This document shows, piece after piece, positions 19,775-27,760 of a stretch of DNA of 64,000 nt (the stretch's first letter is position 1; each line of letters begins with the position of its first letter). Source of the stretch: Lacticaseibacillus zeae DSM 20178 = KCTC 3804 (lineage in GTDB: Bacteria > Bacillota > Bacilli > Lactobacillales > Lactobacillaceae). The stretch spans positions 24,595 through 88,594 of the forward strand of contig NZ_BACQ01000014.1 in NCBI RefSeq assembly GCF_000260435.1, read 5' to 3'. Under the pieces are notes generated by a model. The model worked only from the letters and a program-made list of their open reading frames with translations. It made no database searches and was not told where the DNA came from. The position numbers and the translations under genes were made by a program.

Positions 19775-20938
19775 CTACTGTGCGGCTTGTTTAGCAGCCA
19801 GCCGTTGCACAATCGGCAGTAGCGTATCAATGAAGGCTTGAATATCTTCCTGAGTGGTCTGTGCCCCAAATGAAATACGGATTGATTCGCCCAACCGCGG
19901 GCTATCCGCACCAAACATTGCGGTCAGGACGTGCGAAGGCTCCAGCGACCCCGCCGTGCAGGCAGATCCGCCTGAAACAGCCACACCAGCCAAATCGAGG
20001 TTGGTTTGTAAGGCATAGGTGGAAATGTCCTTCAGCCATAAGTTGAAAACATGATTGACATTGTCAGGTCTGATGTCGCCATTAATTGCGTAAGGAATGT
20101 CGGCATCATCTAAAGCGTTCATGATTTGTTTCTTGAAGCCAAGATATTTGGTCTGGCGCTTTGCCTTTTCTTCAGAAGTGATCAGCTCAACGGCCTTTGC
20201 AAAACCGGCGATACCGGCAATATTTTCGGTGCCTGCACGGCGTTTTAGTTCTTGCTCGCCGCCTTTTAGCAAAGATGGAAATTGCACTTTGGGATCGCGA
20301 TATAAGAAGCCGATCCCCTTTGGTCCGTTGATTTTGTGCGCGGACACACTCAACATATCAATGTGCTGGGCTTTGACATCAATATCCAGTAATCCATATG
20401 CCTGGGTGGCATCTGTGTGGAACCAAGCTTGATGATCAACCAGCCGTTCGCCGATGTCAGTGATCGGCATGCGGCTACCGACTTCGTTGTTGCCCATCAT
20501 GATCGTAACCAGAATCGTATCATCATCCAAGGCCGCGTCAAAATCAGCCAACCGAATCCGCCCATTTTCGTCAACCGGCAGATAGGTGACCCGGAAGCCC
20601 TCTTTTTCCAAAGCCTTCAGTGGCTGTAAGACCGAGGGATGTTCAATCGCAGTTGTAATGATGTGCTTTCCCAAAGCAGCGCGGGCATGCGCCGTCTGGG
20701 TAATGGCCGTATTGTTGCTTTCGGTGGCACCGCTGGTAATCACCATCTCGCCAGGTTGGGCATGAATCGAGTCGGCCAGAACTTTCCGACTCTTATCCAT
20801 CACCGTATGTGCCTCTCGACCAAACCAGTGCGTCGAACTCGCGTTACCAAAGTCATGCTGCATTTGATCCGTCATCGTCTGAATAACCTCAGGCGCCGTT
20901 GGTGTTGTAGCTGCATTATCAAGATAAATATGTTGCAT
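19775..20938 (-). CDS. Cysteine desulfurase (IscS/NifS family)
   Basis: PLP enzyme that takes sulfur from cysteine as a protein persulfide. YLDNAATTPTAP opens the protein, SAHKINGPKGIGF carries the PLP-lysine (about residue 204) and SGGSACTAGSLEPSHVL carries the active cysteine (about 327), in the longer loop typical of the IscS/YrvO type. 387 aa. It precedes DUF1831 and lies in the same block as mnmA, so it probably feeds MnmA, as YrvO does in Bacillus. The start at 20938 is 13 nt after mtnN. Confidence 0.94.
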   Translation of the reverse strand: MQHIYLDNAATTPTAPEVIQTMTDQMQHDFGNASSTHWFGREAHTVMDKSRKVLADSIHAQPGEMVITSGATESNNTAITQTAHARAALGKHIITTAIEHPSVLQPLKALEKEGFRVTYLPVDENGRIRLADFDAALDDDTILVTIMMGNNEVGSRMPITDIGERLVDHQAWFHTDATQAYGLLDIDVKAQHIDMLSVSAHKINGPKGIGFLYRDPKVQFPSLLKGGEQELKRRAGTENIAGIAGFAKAVELITSEEKAKRQTKYLGFKKQIMNALDDADIPYAINGDIRPDNVNHVFNLWLKDISTYALQTNLDLAGVAVSGGSACTAGSLEPSHVLTAMFGADSPRLGESIRISFGAQTTQEDIQAFIDTLLPIVQRLAAKQAAQ

Positions 20939-20951
20939 AAAAAATCAGCTC

Positions 20952-21662
20952 CTAGTCATGCTGAGATGCCTGTAAATGGGCAAAGAACTGCAACAACATC
21001 GCGGCACTTTGCTCACCTGCTTTAATCACAAACTTGTCAAAATCAACCCCGGATTGCTCATCGGCCACGTCACTCATGGCGCGAATCACAACAAATGGCG
21101 TGTGGAACTCTTTGGCAACTTGGCCGACTGCCGCACCTTCCATTTCACTGGCAAGTGCCTGCGGATAGGTTTTCAAAATACGGGCAATGGCTTCTTTCCC
21201 GTTAATAAATTGGTCCCCCGATACAATCAAGCCTACTTTAGGCGTCAAACCAGTTGCCGCAGCCGCTGTTTGAATTTGCGTCACATATGACATGCCTGCT
21301 TCAAAGATCTGTGGCTGTTGCGGAAGTTGCCCCGGCAAGTAGCCAAAGGCCGTAGCATCCACATCGTGATAAGCCACGCCACTGGAAATAACCACATCGC
21401 CGATCGCCAAGCCGTGGCCAATGCCACCGGCACTACCGGTATTAATGACAACGTCAGGTTTATAAGTCGCCAACAGCAATGCCGCTGTCATCGCGGCTTG
21501 CACCTTGCCAATGCCGGATTGTACCAAAATCACATCGACATCGCCGATTTTACCTTCAAAATAATGTTGACTGGCAATAACCGTCTCTTTTTGCTGGGTT
21601 TGCCGCGCCAACAACGTGCGAATTTCCTCTTCCATCGCACAAATCACACCGACTTTAATCAA
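20952..21662 (-). CDS. mtnN: 5'-methylthioadenosine/S-adenosylhomocysteine nucleosidase
   Basis: Cleaves adenine from MTA and SAH, recycling methyl-cycle by-products and supplying S-ribosylhomocysteine. The start VGVICAMEEEIRTLL with the conserved acid, the SGIGKVQAAMTAALL nucleoside region and the EMEGAAVGQVA substrate motif near residue 173 are diagnostic. 236 aa, normal. It is immediately upstream of the cysteine desulfurase gene and likely in one operon with it. Confidence 0.96.
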   Translation of the reverse strand: MIKVGVICAMEEEIRTLLARQTQQKETVIASQHYFEGKIGDVDVILVQSGIGKVQAAMTAALLLATYKPDVVINTGSAGGIGHGLAIGDVVISSGVAYHDVDATAFGYLPGQLPQQPQIFEAGMSYVTQIQTAAAATGLTPKVGLIVSGDQFINGKEAIARILKTYPQALASEMEGAAVGQVAKEFHTPFVVIRAMSDVADEQSGVDFDKFVIKAGEQSAAMLLQFFAHLQASQHD

Positions 21663-21728
21663 AAAATCCCCTCGTTCTTTCTACAAAATATGACGCTATT
21701 TTTACGCCTCGTAGGTCCGCTACATCCC

Positions 21729-21989
21729 TTAGCCAAAATAAAGAACCAAAAAGACAATCACAATCAATCCAAAGACAATGCCAATCGCCCAATTCAGCCG
21801 CTTCTTGAGACTATTCACTTTACGAAAAGTGATTTCATCAAAACGTGCCGCCTTAACCTCTGGCTTGTCCCGCGTCTGCCGGGCGTATTCTTTTTCCACT
21901 TCAACCCGTTTGGCTTCGCGATCACGAGCTTCCTGCTTCTTTTTCTTCTGGGCTTCACGGTAGGCTTTACGCGTGTTAACTTCTGCCAT
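21729..21989 (-). CDS. Small single-pass membrane protein
   Basis: 86 aa: a very basic, Lys/Arg/Glu-rich N-terminal two-thirds (KKKKQEARDREAKRVEVEKEY, probably helical) and one C-terminal membrane segment (AIGIVFGLIVIVFLVLYF). The tail-anchored layout suggests a cytoplasmic charged domain. No function is recognised. Its start overlaps the Nudix gene stop by 14 nt, so it is translated from the same mRNA. Confidence 0.75.
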   Translation of the reverse strand: MAEVNTRKAYREAQKKKKQEARDREAKRVEVEKEYARQTRDKPEVKAARFDEITFRKVNSLKKRLNWAIGIVFGLIVIVFLVLYFG

Positions 21990-22521
21990 GCTGTTCCTCC
22001 TGCTGCTGCCAATAAAACAAGGCTAACAACGTCTTACTGTCACAAATTCGGCCATCATCGACTGCTTGTTGGGCTTCATCAAAGGTTAGCCAATGACTGT
22101 TCACAAATTCATCGGCATCTTGCGGCAGGCGCTGATCAGCGGGGGTCAATTCGCGAGCCAAAAAAAGTGCCATGGTCGCATCCGAAAAGCCAAGTGATTG
22201 AAAATAACTGGCAAGCGGCTGCCAATTCAACGCTTCTAAACCGGTTTCTTCATTTAATTCGCGTTGGGCAGCAGCCAGTGGCATCTCGCCTTGGTGGATC
22301 TTACCAGCAGGAATTTCCAGCGTTGCCTGGCCAACAGTCGACCGAAACTGACTGACAAACAAGGCTTGATGTCCTCTCAACGCCAAAATGCCCGCAGCCG
22401 GCTGTGCACGCACGATTTCCCGCTTAGCTGTCTGATCATCGGCCAGTTTAACCGTCAGTTCATCTACTGCTACCAATTCACCCGTAAATACCCGTTGTTG
22501 TGCAATCGGTTTTTCCTCCAT
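21976..22521 (-). CDS. Nudix hydrolase, ADP-ribose pyrophosphatase type
   Basis: The Nudix box is complete: G-x5-E-x7-REL-x-EE-x-GL appears as GKIHQGEMPLAAAQRELNEE followed by TGL, near residue 95. The preceding VSQFRSTVGQATLEIPAGK is typical of NudF-like ADP-sugar pyrophosphatases. 181 aa. First gene of the Nudix-small membrane protein-mtnN-iscS run; divergent from xpaC. Substrate preference is inferred from family resemblance. Confidence 0.92.
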   Translation of the reverse strand: MEEKPIAQQRVFTGELVAVDELTVKLADDQTAKREIVRAQPAAGILALRGHQALFVSQFRSTVGQATLEIPAGKIHQGEMPLAAAQRELNEETGLEALNWQPLASYFQSLGFSDATMALFLARELTPADQRLPQDADEFVNSHWLTFDEAQQAVDDGRICDSKTLLALFYWQQQEEQHGRS

Positions 22522-22758
22522 CGCAGCCGCCTCCTCGTCCTATTTAGTCACAAGTGCCAAGCCGTCAATCAACGAATCGTTAACCGACTCAAAACGTTGC
22601 CAAACACTACTTTTATGAAAGATCATGTCATCAGCTTACACCAGCAAACGATGCAATGCTTGATCTTAACAAAAAATTTGCGAATATCCAACTTCCGGCT
22701 GATAGTCAACCTATAGGACTGTGCTAAACTAAACTCAAACGAAAGAGGAAGTGATCTC

Positions 22759-23421
22759 GTGGCCACAAGCAAACGTATTCGCATTTGGCGAATCATACTC
22801 TGGGCCGCCATGGGTGCGGTATTAGGTGCCTTATCCGGGCGTTGGGCAATCGCTGTTTTTGTCGGCGTTGTGTTTGCCTTCGCTCGCTTTATCGGTGAAC
22901 TAAGCCGGCCGAAGCCAAAATCCACCAGTCTGCCAAGTTTGGATCCAAAAATGGCTGAACACTATGCGGCTTCCGGATTAAGTGATGAAGAAATCAAACT
23001 TTTTAGAAAGACCATGGCTGAACTTGCCGATCAAATTCGGACCATTGAAGCATTGACCAAGCAAGTGCCAAAGCTTCGTGCGCTCACACTTAATACCGAT
23101 TTGATCGATTTGCTGCATGCTTATTTTGAGGCGCTGGTGCAAGCTCCGCAGCGGCTGACAGACGCCGGCACTTTTGTCTATCAACAGGTCCCGAATCTGT
23201 TGGATTTAATGCAGAAATATGCCCAAATCACACACCATGAAGTCAAAACGGCTGATACCTACGAAACGTTAGATAAAGCTTTTGAAACGATGACCGGGAT
23301 GGCGGGCAAGATCCGTACCGATTATCAAGCCTTCATTAAAGATGACTTGGATGACCTGGATAGCGATGTCCGCCTTGCCAAGAAACACCTTGATCCTAAT
23401 AAGATGCATGAAACGGAGTGA
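22759..23421 (+). CDS. xpaC: XpaC-family protein (5-bromo-4-chloroindolyl phosphate hydrolysis family)
   Basis: 220-aa protein with a short basic head and two close hydrophobic segments (about residues 12-50), then a long helical cytoplasmic region. It matches the XpaC family found with TelA. The biochemical role is unclear; the pair is linked to tellurite or toxic-anion and envelope-stress tolerance in other Firmicutes. The GTG at 22759 follows GAGGAAGTGAT. The stop overlaps the telA ribosome-site region. Confidence 0.82.
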   Translation: MATSKRIRIWRIILWAAMGAVLGALSGRWAIAVFVGVVFAFARFIGELSRPKPKSTSLPSLDPKMAEHYAASGLSDEEIKLFRKTMAELADQIRTIEALTKQVPKLRALTLNTDLIDLLHAYFEALVQAPQRLTDAGTFVYQQVPNLLDLMQKYAQITHHEVKTADTYETLDKAFETMTGMAGKIRTDYQAFIKDDLDDLDSDVRLAKKHLDPNKMHETE

Positions 23422-23426
23422 CCAAC

Positions 23427-24620
23427 GTGAGCGACGATAAACAAACAAATTTGACCGATGACCTATTAGCGGATCCCTTCAGCACCTCATCCGGCGCAAG
23501 CGATGCGGACCCAAAAATCCCCGAGGCAGCAACAGCTAAGCCAAAACTGAGCCCGGAACAGGAAGCCAAAGCGCAGGATTTGGCCAGCAAAATTGATGTC
23601 ACCAAAGGCGAAACTGTCTTAAACTACGGCGCCGACGCCCAAAAACAGCTTGGGGTTTTCTCCCAAAACATGCTGACAAAGGTGCAAAGCCAGGATACCG
23701 GTGCCGTTGGTGACGCTTTGACCAGCCTGATGACGCGTCTAAATGAAGCCAATCCTGACGAACTCAAAGCAGAAAATAACAATATTTTCCGCAAAATCTT
23801 TGGCCGTGTCAAGCGATCTATTTATGAAATCACCGCAAAGTACCAAAAAATCGGTGCCCAAATCGATACGATTGCCAACCGGCTCGAAACATCACAACAG
23901 GGTTTATTAAACGATAACAAGCTTTTAGACGAGCTTTACGACCAAAACAAGGCGTATTTTGATGCCTTGAATATTTACATTGAAGCGGCGAACCTGAAGC
24001 TGACCGAATTAAATGATAAAACGATTCCTGAAGCAGCCAAGACCGCTGAAGCAGCTAATGACCAAATGGCAATTCAGCAAGTCAACGATCTGCGGCAGTT
24101 CGCCAGCCGTTTGGAAAAACGCGCATACGATCTGCAGTTGGCGCGGCAAATTACCATTCAGCAGGCCCCGCAAATCCGCCTGATTCAAAACACCAATCAG
24201 GCACTAGCAGAAAAAATCCAAGCCAGTGTCAATACTGCCATTCCTTTATGGAAAAACCAGGTGGCCATTGCCCTCACCCTTTTGCGTCAGAAAAATGCGG
24301 TCACGGCACAGCGCCAGGTTTCAGAAACGACCAACGATTTGCTTAAGAAGAACAGTGAGATGTTGAAGATCAGCTCAATTGAAACTGCCAAAGAAAATGA
24401 ACGTGGCGTTGTCGATATCGAAACGCTGACACAGACACAAAACGATCTGATCGATACCTTGAAGCAGACGCTGCAGATTCAGCAAGATGGTCGCGTCAAG
24501 CGTCAGAATGCCGAAAAACAACTTGTCCAAATGGAAGGCGAACTTAAGCAGCAACTGCTAAATTATACCCACGGCGATATGGATAATCAAAATCCTAAAG
24601 ACGTCACGCCGCACGTTTAA
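23427..24620 (+). CDS. telA: TelA-like toxic anion resistance protein
   Basis: 397-aa soluble, helix-rich protein of the TelA/KlaA family ([50 protein letters not shown]). Long coiled-coil-like stretches continue to the C-terminus. Paired with xpaC, as usual. The GTG at 23427 has GGAG 8 nt upstream; an earlier GTG at 23418 overlaps that ribosome site. The mechanism is not established. Confidence 0.87.
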   Translation: MSDDKQTNLTDDLLADPFSTSSGASDADPKIPEAATAKPKLSPEQEAKAQDLASKIDVTKGETVLNYGADAQKQLGVFSQNMLTKVQSQDTGAVGDALTSLMTRLNEANPDELKAENNNIFRKIFGRVKRSIYEITAKYQKIGAQIDTIANRLETSQQGLLNDNKLLDELYDQNKAYFDALNIYIEAANLKLTELNDKTIPEAAKTAEAANDQMAIQQVNDLRQFASRLEKRAYDLQLARQITIQQAPQIRLIQNTNQALAEKIQASVNTAIPLWKNQVAIALTLLRQKNAVTAQRQVSETTNDLLKKNSEMLKISSIETAKENERGVVDIETLTQTQNDLIDTLKQTLQIQQDGRVKRQNAEKQLVQMEGELKQQLLNYTHGDMDNQNPKDVTPHV

Positions 24621-24654
24621 TGGGCCTAAATTCTTAATTAACCTTGAATAGCGT

Positions 24655-24690
24655 AAAGTCCGTGATTTCGTCATCACGGACTTTTTGTTT
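24655..24690 (+). terminator. Terminator of xpaC-telA
   Basis: AAAGTCCGTGAT pairs with ATCACGGACTTT and is followed by a T-rich tail. Confidence 0.9.
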
Positions 24691-24733
24691 TGGCTCGTTT
24701 CCCGCCAATTTTCAGTTGAATGGGCTTCCCTGA

Positions 24734-26170
24734 CTAAGCATCGCCTACGCCACGAATTTGCCACATCCGATACCCTGTCAGCGCCAAGGCTAAGAGGCAT
24801 AAACCGGTTGCGACCCAAAACGACACGTGCATCCCTGCGATAAAGACATCAGGACGGCCGTTTAAATAAGTCGTTACCTTCCGCCCGGCTGTGTGACTCA
24901 TTGAGGAGAACAAAACCGTCGTTGCCGTCGAAATACCGACAACCATACCTAAATTACGTGCCAATGCATTCAATCCGCCTGCAATTCCAAGATCTTGCGG
25001 TGCCACACTCGACATCACGACCGTATTATTCGGCGCCTGGAACAGGCCATTACCAAACCCAACTAAGCCAATCATCAATGCCACGAAAACAAATGACGTC
25101 TGCAAATTGAATAACGCATAGCCGACTTGGCTGCCTACGATGAACAACAACCCCACCATGGTAATTCGGTAAGGACCGATGCGGTCGGCAATTGAACCAG
25201 CCACCGGTGCCACAATCACTTGGACAATCGGGAAAATCATGAGCAAGTAACCGGCTTTTTCTGGCGATAATCCGCGCGCATTCTGTAAATAAAATGGCGA
25301 AATCACATTAAAGAAGAAGTTCGTCACAAAAATAAAGAAAGCCGATAACAAACTTAACGTAAACGCGCTATTCCGAAATAACTTAAAGCTAACTAGCGGA
25401 TCGGTCTTATGATTTTCAATCCGAATAAAAGCAGCCAAAGCGATCATTGCGATGACGAACAAGGCAAGAATCACCGGATCCGTAAAACCACGCTCCTGAC
25501 CCAGAAAAATACCCATGAACAGCGCCAGAATAAACCCTAAGAAGCTGATGAAGCCTGCCCAGTCAATCGGAACCCGCTTGCTGGGTAAATCCTTCGGTAA
25601 AACAACGGATCCGAGAATCAACGCAACAATGCCGATTGGAATATTGATCCAAAAAATATAGCCCCACGGCAGTTGCCCCAAAATCAACCCGCCAATCCCA
25701 GGTCCGGCAATCGCACCAATGGAAACAAACGACCCGATGAGACCCAAGGCACGCCCACGTTCGTTCATCGGAAAAATTTCTGTCACGATCCCGTTGTTAT
25801 TCGCCATCGTCATGGATGCGCCAGTTGCCTGCACAATCCGCGCCGCCAGCAACAAGGCCAAACTATTGTTAAAACCGGCAAACAATGAACCGATGAGAAA
25901 CAGCACCATCCCGATACGAAACACTTTGATCTTGCCAATCGAGTCGCCTAATTTTCCGAAAAATAAAAGCAGTCCGCAGATCATCATCAGATAAATGGAC
26001 ACAACCCATTCAGCCTGATTCATTGGGATTTTCAAATCACGACTCATCACCGGCAACGCAATGTTGACAATAGAACCGTCCAGCGTCGACATGATGGTAA
26101 ACATCCCGATAGCCGTGATGATCCACCACCGGTTTTTCTGGACTTTTTGGTTATCAATGTAATTTTTCAC
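24734..26170 (-). CDS. MFS multidrug exporter, DHA2 (EmrB/QacA) family
   Basis: 478-aa membrane protein with about 14 hydrophobic segments. Motif A-like GKLGDSIGKIK lies between segments 2 and 3, and the DHA2 opening TIMSTLDGSIVNIALPVMSRDL is present. Expected to export drugs by proton antiport; the substrate is unknown. I start at the GTG at 26170 because AAGGAG lies 8 nt upstream, 12 codons inside the longest frame. Single gene, convergent with telA and divergent from pstS. Confidence 0.9.
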   Translation of the reverse strand: MKNYIDNQKVQKNRWWIITAIGMFTIMSTLDGSIVNIALPVMSRDLKIPMNQAEWVVSIYLMMICGLLLFFGKLGDSIGKIKVFRIGMVLFLIGSLFAGFNNSLALLLAARIVQATGASMTMANNNGIVTEIFPMNERGRALGLIGSFVSIGAIAGPGIGGLILGQLPWGYIFWINIPIGIVALILGSVVLPKDLPSKRVPIDWAGFISFLGFILALFMGIFLGQERGFTDPVILALFVIAMIALAAFIRIENHKTDPLVSFKLFRNSAFTLSLLSAFFIFVTNFFFNVISPFYLQNARGLSPEKAGYLLMIFPIVQVIVAPVAGSIADRIGPYRITMVGLLFIVGSQVGYALFNLQTSFVFVALMIGLVGFGNGLFQAPNNTVVMSSVAPQDLGIAGGLNALARNLGMVVGISTATTVLFSSMSHTAGRKVTTYLNGRPDVFIAGMHVSFWVATGLCLLALALTGYRMWQIRGVGDA

Positions 26171-26250
26171 ATTTTCCGCTCCTTCTAAAACGCCTAGCTG
26201 CACCATTATACGCCGAATCTTGTTACTTTTTCAAAGGAACCTACACCTTA

Positions 26251-26300
26251 TTTACAAAAGCAAAACGCATTCTTTACATCAAAGTGGCGAAGTCTTTACA
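26251..26300 (+). promoter_or_regulatory. Three phased TTTACA boxes upstream of pstS (PhoP-like)
   Basis: TTTACA occurs at 26251, 26273 and 26295, spaced exactly 22 bp apart (two helical turns). Bacillus PhoP boxes are TTAACA-like repeats with ~11-bp phasing, so this is a good candidate phosphate-response operator. The last box could also be a -35 element. Confidence 0.55.
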
Positions 26301-26345
26301 CTCATTCTTTATCCTTAAGTTATTCAAGTATTGGAGGGAAAAGTA

Positions 26346-27251
26346 ATGAAGCATTCGAAGTTGTTAGTCGGTTTGACCGTGGCCTTAACTGCCACTTTGG
26401 TATTAACGGGTTGCGGGTCGAAATCCGCCAGCAGTTCAAGCTCGTCAAGCGCGGCACCAGCGAAGCAAAGTAAAATCCTTGCCGTTGGGTCCACAGCCCT
26501 ACAGCCGCTGGTTGAGCAGGCTGCTAAGCAATATCAAACCGACAATCCTAAGGCCGAAATCACCGTTCAAGGCGGCGGTTCCGGTGCCGGATTAAGTCAG
26601 GTGGCGGCTGGGTCGGTCACCATCGGCAATTCAGACATTTTCGCTCAGGAAAAGAAAGACTTGAAAGCCAGCGATCTGGTTGATCATCAGGTCGCGGTGG
26701 TTGCCATTGCCCCGGTTGTTAACAAAGATGCCGGCGTTAAAAACATTACAACCCAGCAGCTGGTCGATATCTTCCAAGGCAAAATCACTAACTGGAAAGA
26801 TGTTGGCGGTAAAGATCAACAAATTGTCTTGATTAACCGTGCACAAGGCTCCGGTACCCGTGCCACCTTTGAACAGTTCGGCATCAAGACGGACAAAGTC
26901 AAGACCAGTCAGGAACAGGATTCAAGCGGTACCGTTTATCAGATGGTTTCCTCAACGCCTGGTGCGATTAGCTATCTAGCCTTCTCGGCAATTAAAGATG
27001 GCGTCCAAAAGCTCGCACTGGACAAGGTGCAACCAACTGACAAAAACGTTACAACCAACACCTGGAAAATCTGGGCTTACGAGCACATGTACACCAAGGG
27101 TAAGCCTAATGCTTCAACCGCAGCGTTCATCAACTACATTCAATCAAAGAATGTTCAAAAGACGCTGGTTCCAAAACTGGGTTACATCCCCATCACCAAA
27201 ATGACCGTTGCCCGCACGTACGACGGCAAAATCGAAGAAGTCAACAAGTAA
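26346..27251 (+). CDS. pstS: Phosphate-binding lipoprotein PstS
   Basis: Extracellular lipoprotein that captures phosphate for the Pst ABC transporter. The signal peptide ends in the lipobox LTGC (Cys 23), followed by a Ser-rich linker. The mature domain has VGSTALQPLVEQAA, the phosphate-loop region GGGSGAGLSQVAAG and NRAQGSGTRATFE, all classic PstS. 301 aa. The ATG at 26346 has GGAGGG upstream. No pstC/A/B genes follow; a terminator lies downstream, so it is an orphan here. Confidence 0.92.
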   Translation: MKHSKLLVGLTVALTATLVLTGCGSKSASSSSSSSAAPAKQSKILAVGSTALQPLVEQAAKQYQTDNPKAEITVQGGGSGAGLSQVAAGSVTIGNSDIFAQEKKDLKASDLVDHQVAVVAIAPVVNKDAGVKNITTQQLVDIFQGKITNWKDVGGKDQQIVLINRAQGSGTRATFEQFGIKTDKVKTSQEQDSSGTVYQMVSSTPGAISYLAFSAIKDGVQKLALDKVQPTDKNVTTNTWKIWAYEHMYTKGKPNASTAAFINYIQSKNVQKTLVPKLGYIPITKMTVARTYDGKIEEVNK

Positions 27252-27323
27252 CCTGCTCCATATTTCTACCATACAAACAGGCTGTATACAAAGAACTCGG
27301 TCATCATTCATGACCCCTAAAAT

Positions 27324-27366
27324 AAAAGGAACGTATTGCAACGATGCAAGTGCGTTCCTTTTTTGT
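27324..27366 (+). terminator. Terminator of pstS
   Basis: AAAAGGAACG pairs with CGTTCCTTTT, with an inner TTGCA/TGCAA stem, then a T tract. Confidence 0.88.
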
Positions 27367-27446
27367 TCTCATGAGGGCCATTCACGCGGTCGCAAACGCG
27401 TTATATTGGAAAATGCGCCAGTGGTGATCGACCTTTTGAACAACAA

Positions 27447-27491
27447 AAAATCAGCATACCCAAAGTTTGCGGCTCATGCTGATTTTTTTAA
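27447..27491 (-). terminator. Terminator after the cold-shock gene
   Basis: On the minus strand AATCAGCAT pairs with ATGCTGATT, then TTTTTTG. Confidence 0.85.
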
Positions 27492-27526
27492 TTAAATGAT
27501 TGTGGCAGCGTCATATCTGCCGGTCC

Positions 27527-27748
27527 TTAATCGTCTGAATGATCCGCCTCATGATGAACCGTCACATTGGCAGCCTGAGGGCCACGGGGACCTTCCACGA
27601 TAACAAAGTCAACCAGTTCGCCCGGTGTCAGACTTTTAAAACCGGGTTCATTAATCGCCGAAAAATGAACGAAAATATCCGGCTGACCATCGGCCTCGAT
27701 AAAACCATAGCCTTTGTCGACATTGAAATTTTTAACTCGTCCTTGCAT
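27527..27748 (-). CDS. Cold-shock protein, CspA family
   Basis: 73 aa with RNP1 KGYGFIE and RNP2-like DIFVHFSAI motifs, the single-stranded nucleic-acid-binding surface of the cold-shock domain. The C-terminal tail HHEADHSDD is acidic and His-rich. It begins 12 nt after the ileS stop and has a terminator behind it, so part of its expression probably comes from ileS read-through. No long cold-shock 5' leader fits in that gap. Confidence 0.93.
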   Translation of the reverse strand: MQGRVKNFNVDKGYGFIEADGQPDIFVHFSAINEPGFKSLTPGELVDFVIVEGPRGPQAANVTVHHEADHSDD

Positions 27749-27760
27749 GCTGTCACCTGC

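Noticed and set aside
21318..22355. 345-codon plus-strand ORF
   Set aside because: It is antisense to mtnN, the small membrane protein gene and the Nudix gene, all of which have family motifs and ribosome sites; the antisense product has no recognisable domain.
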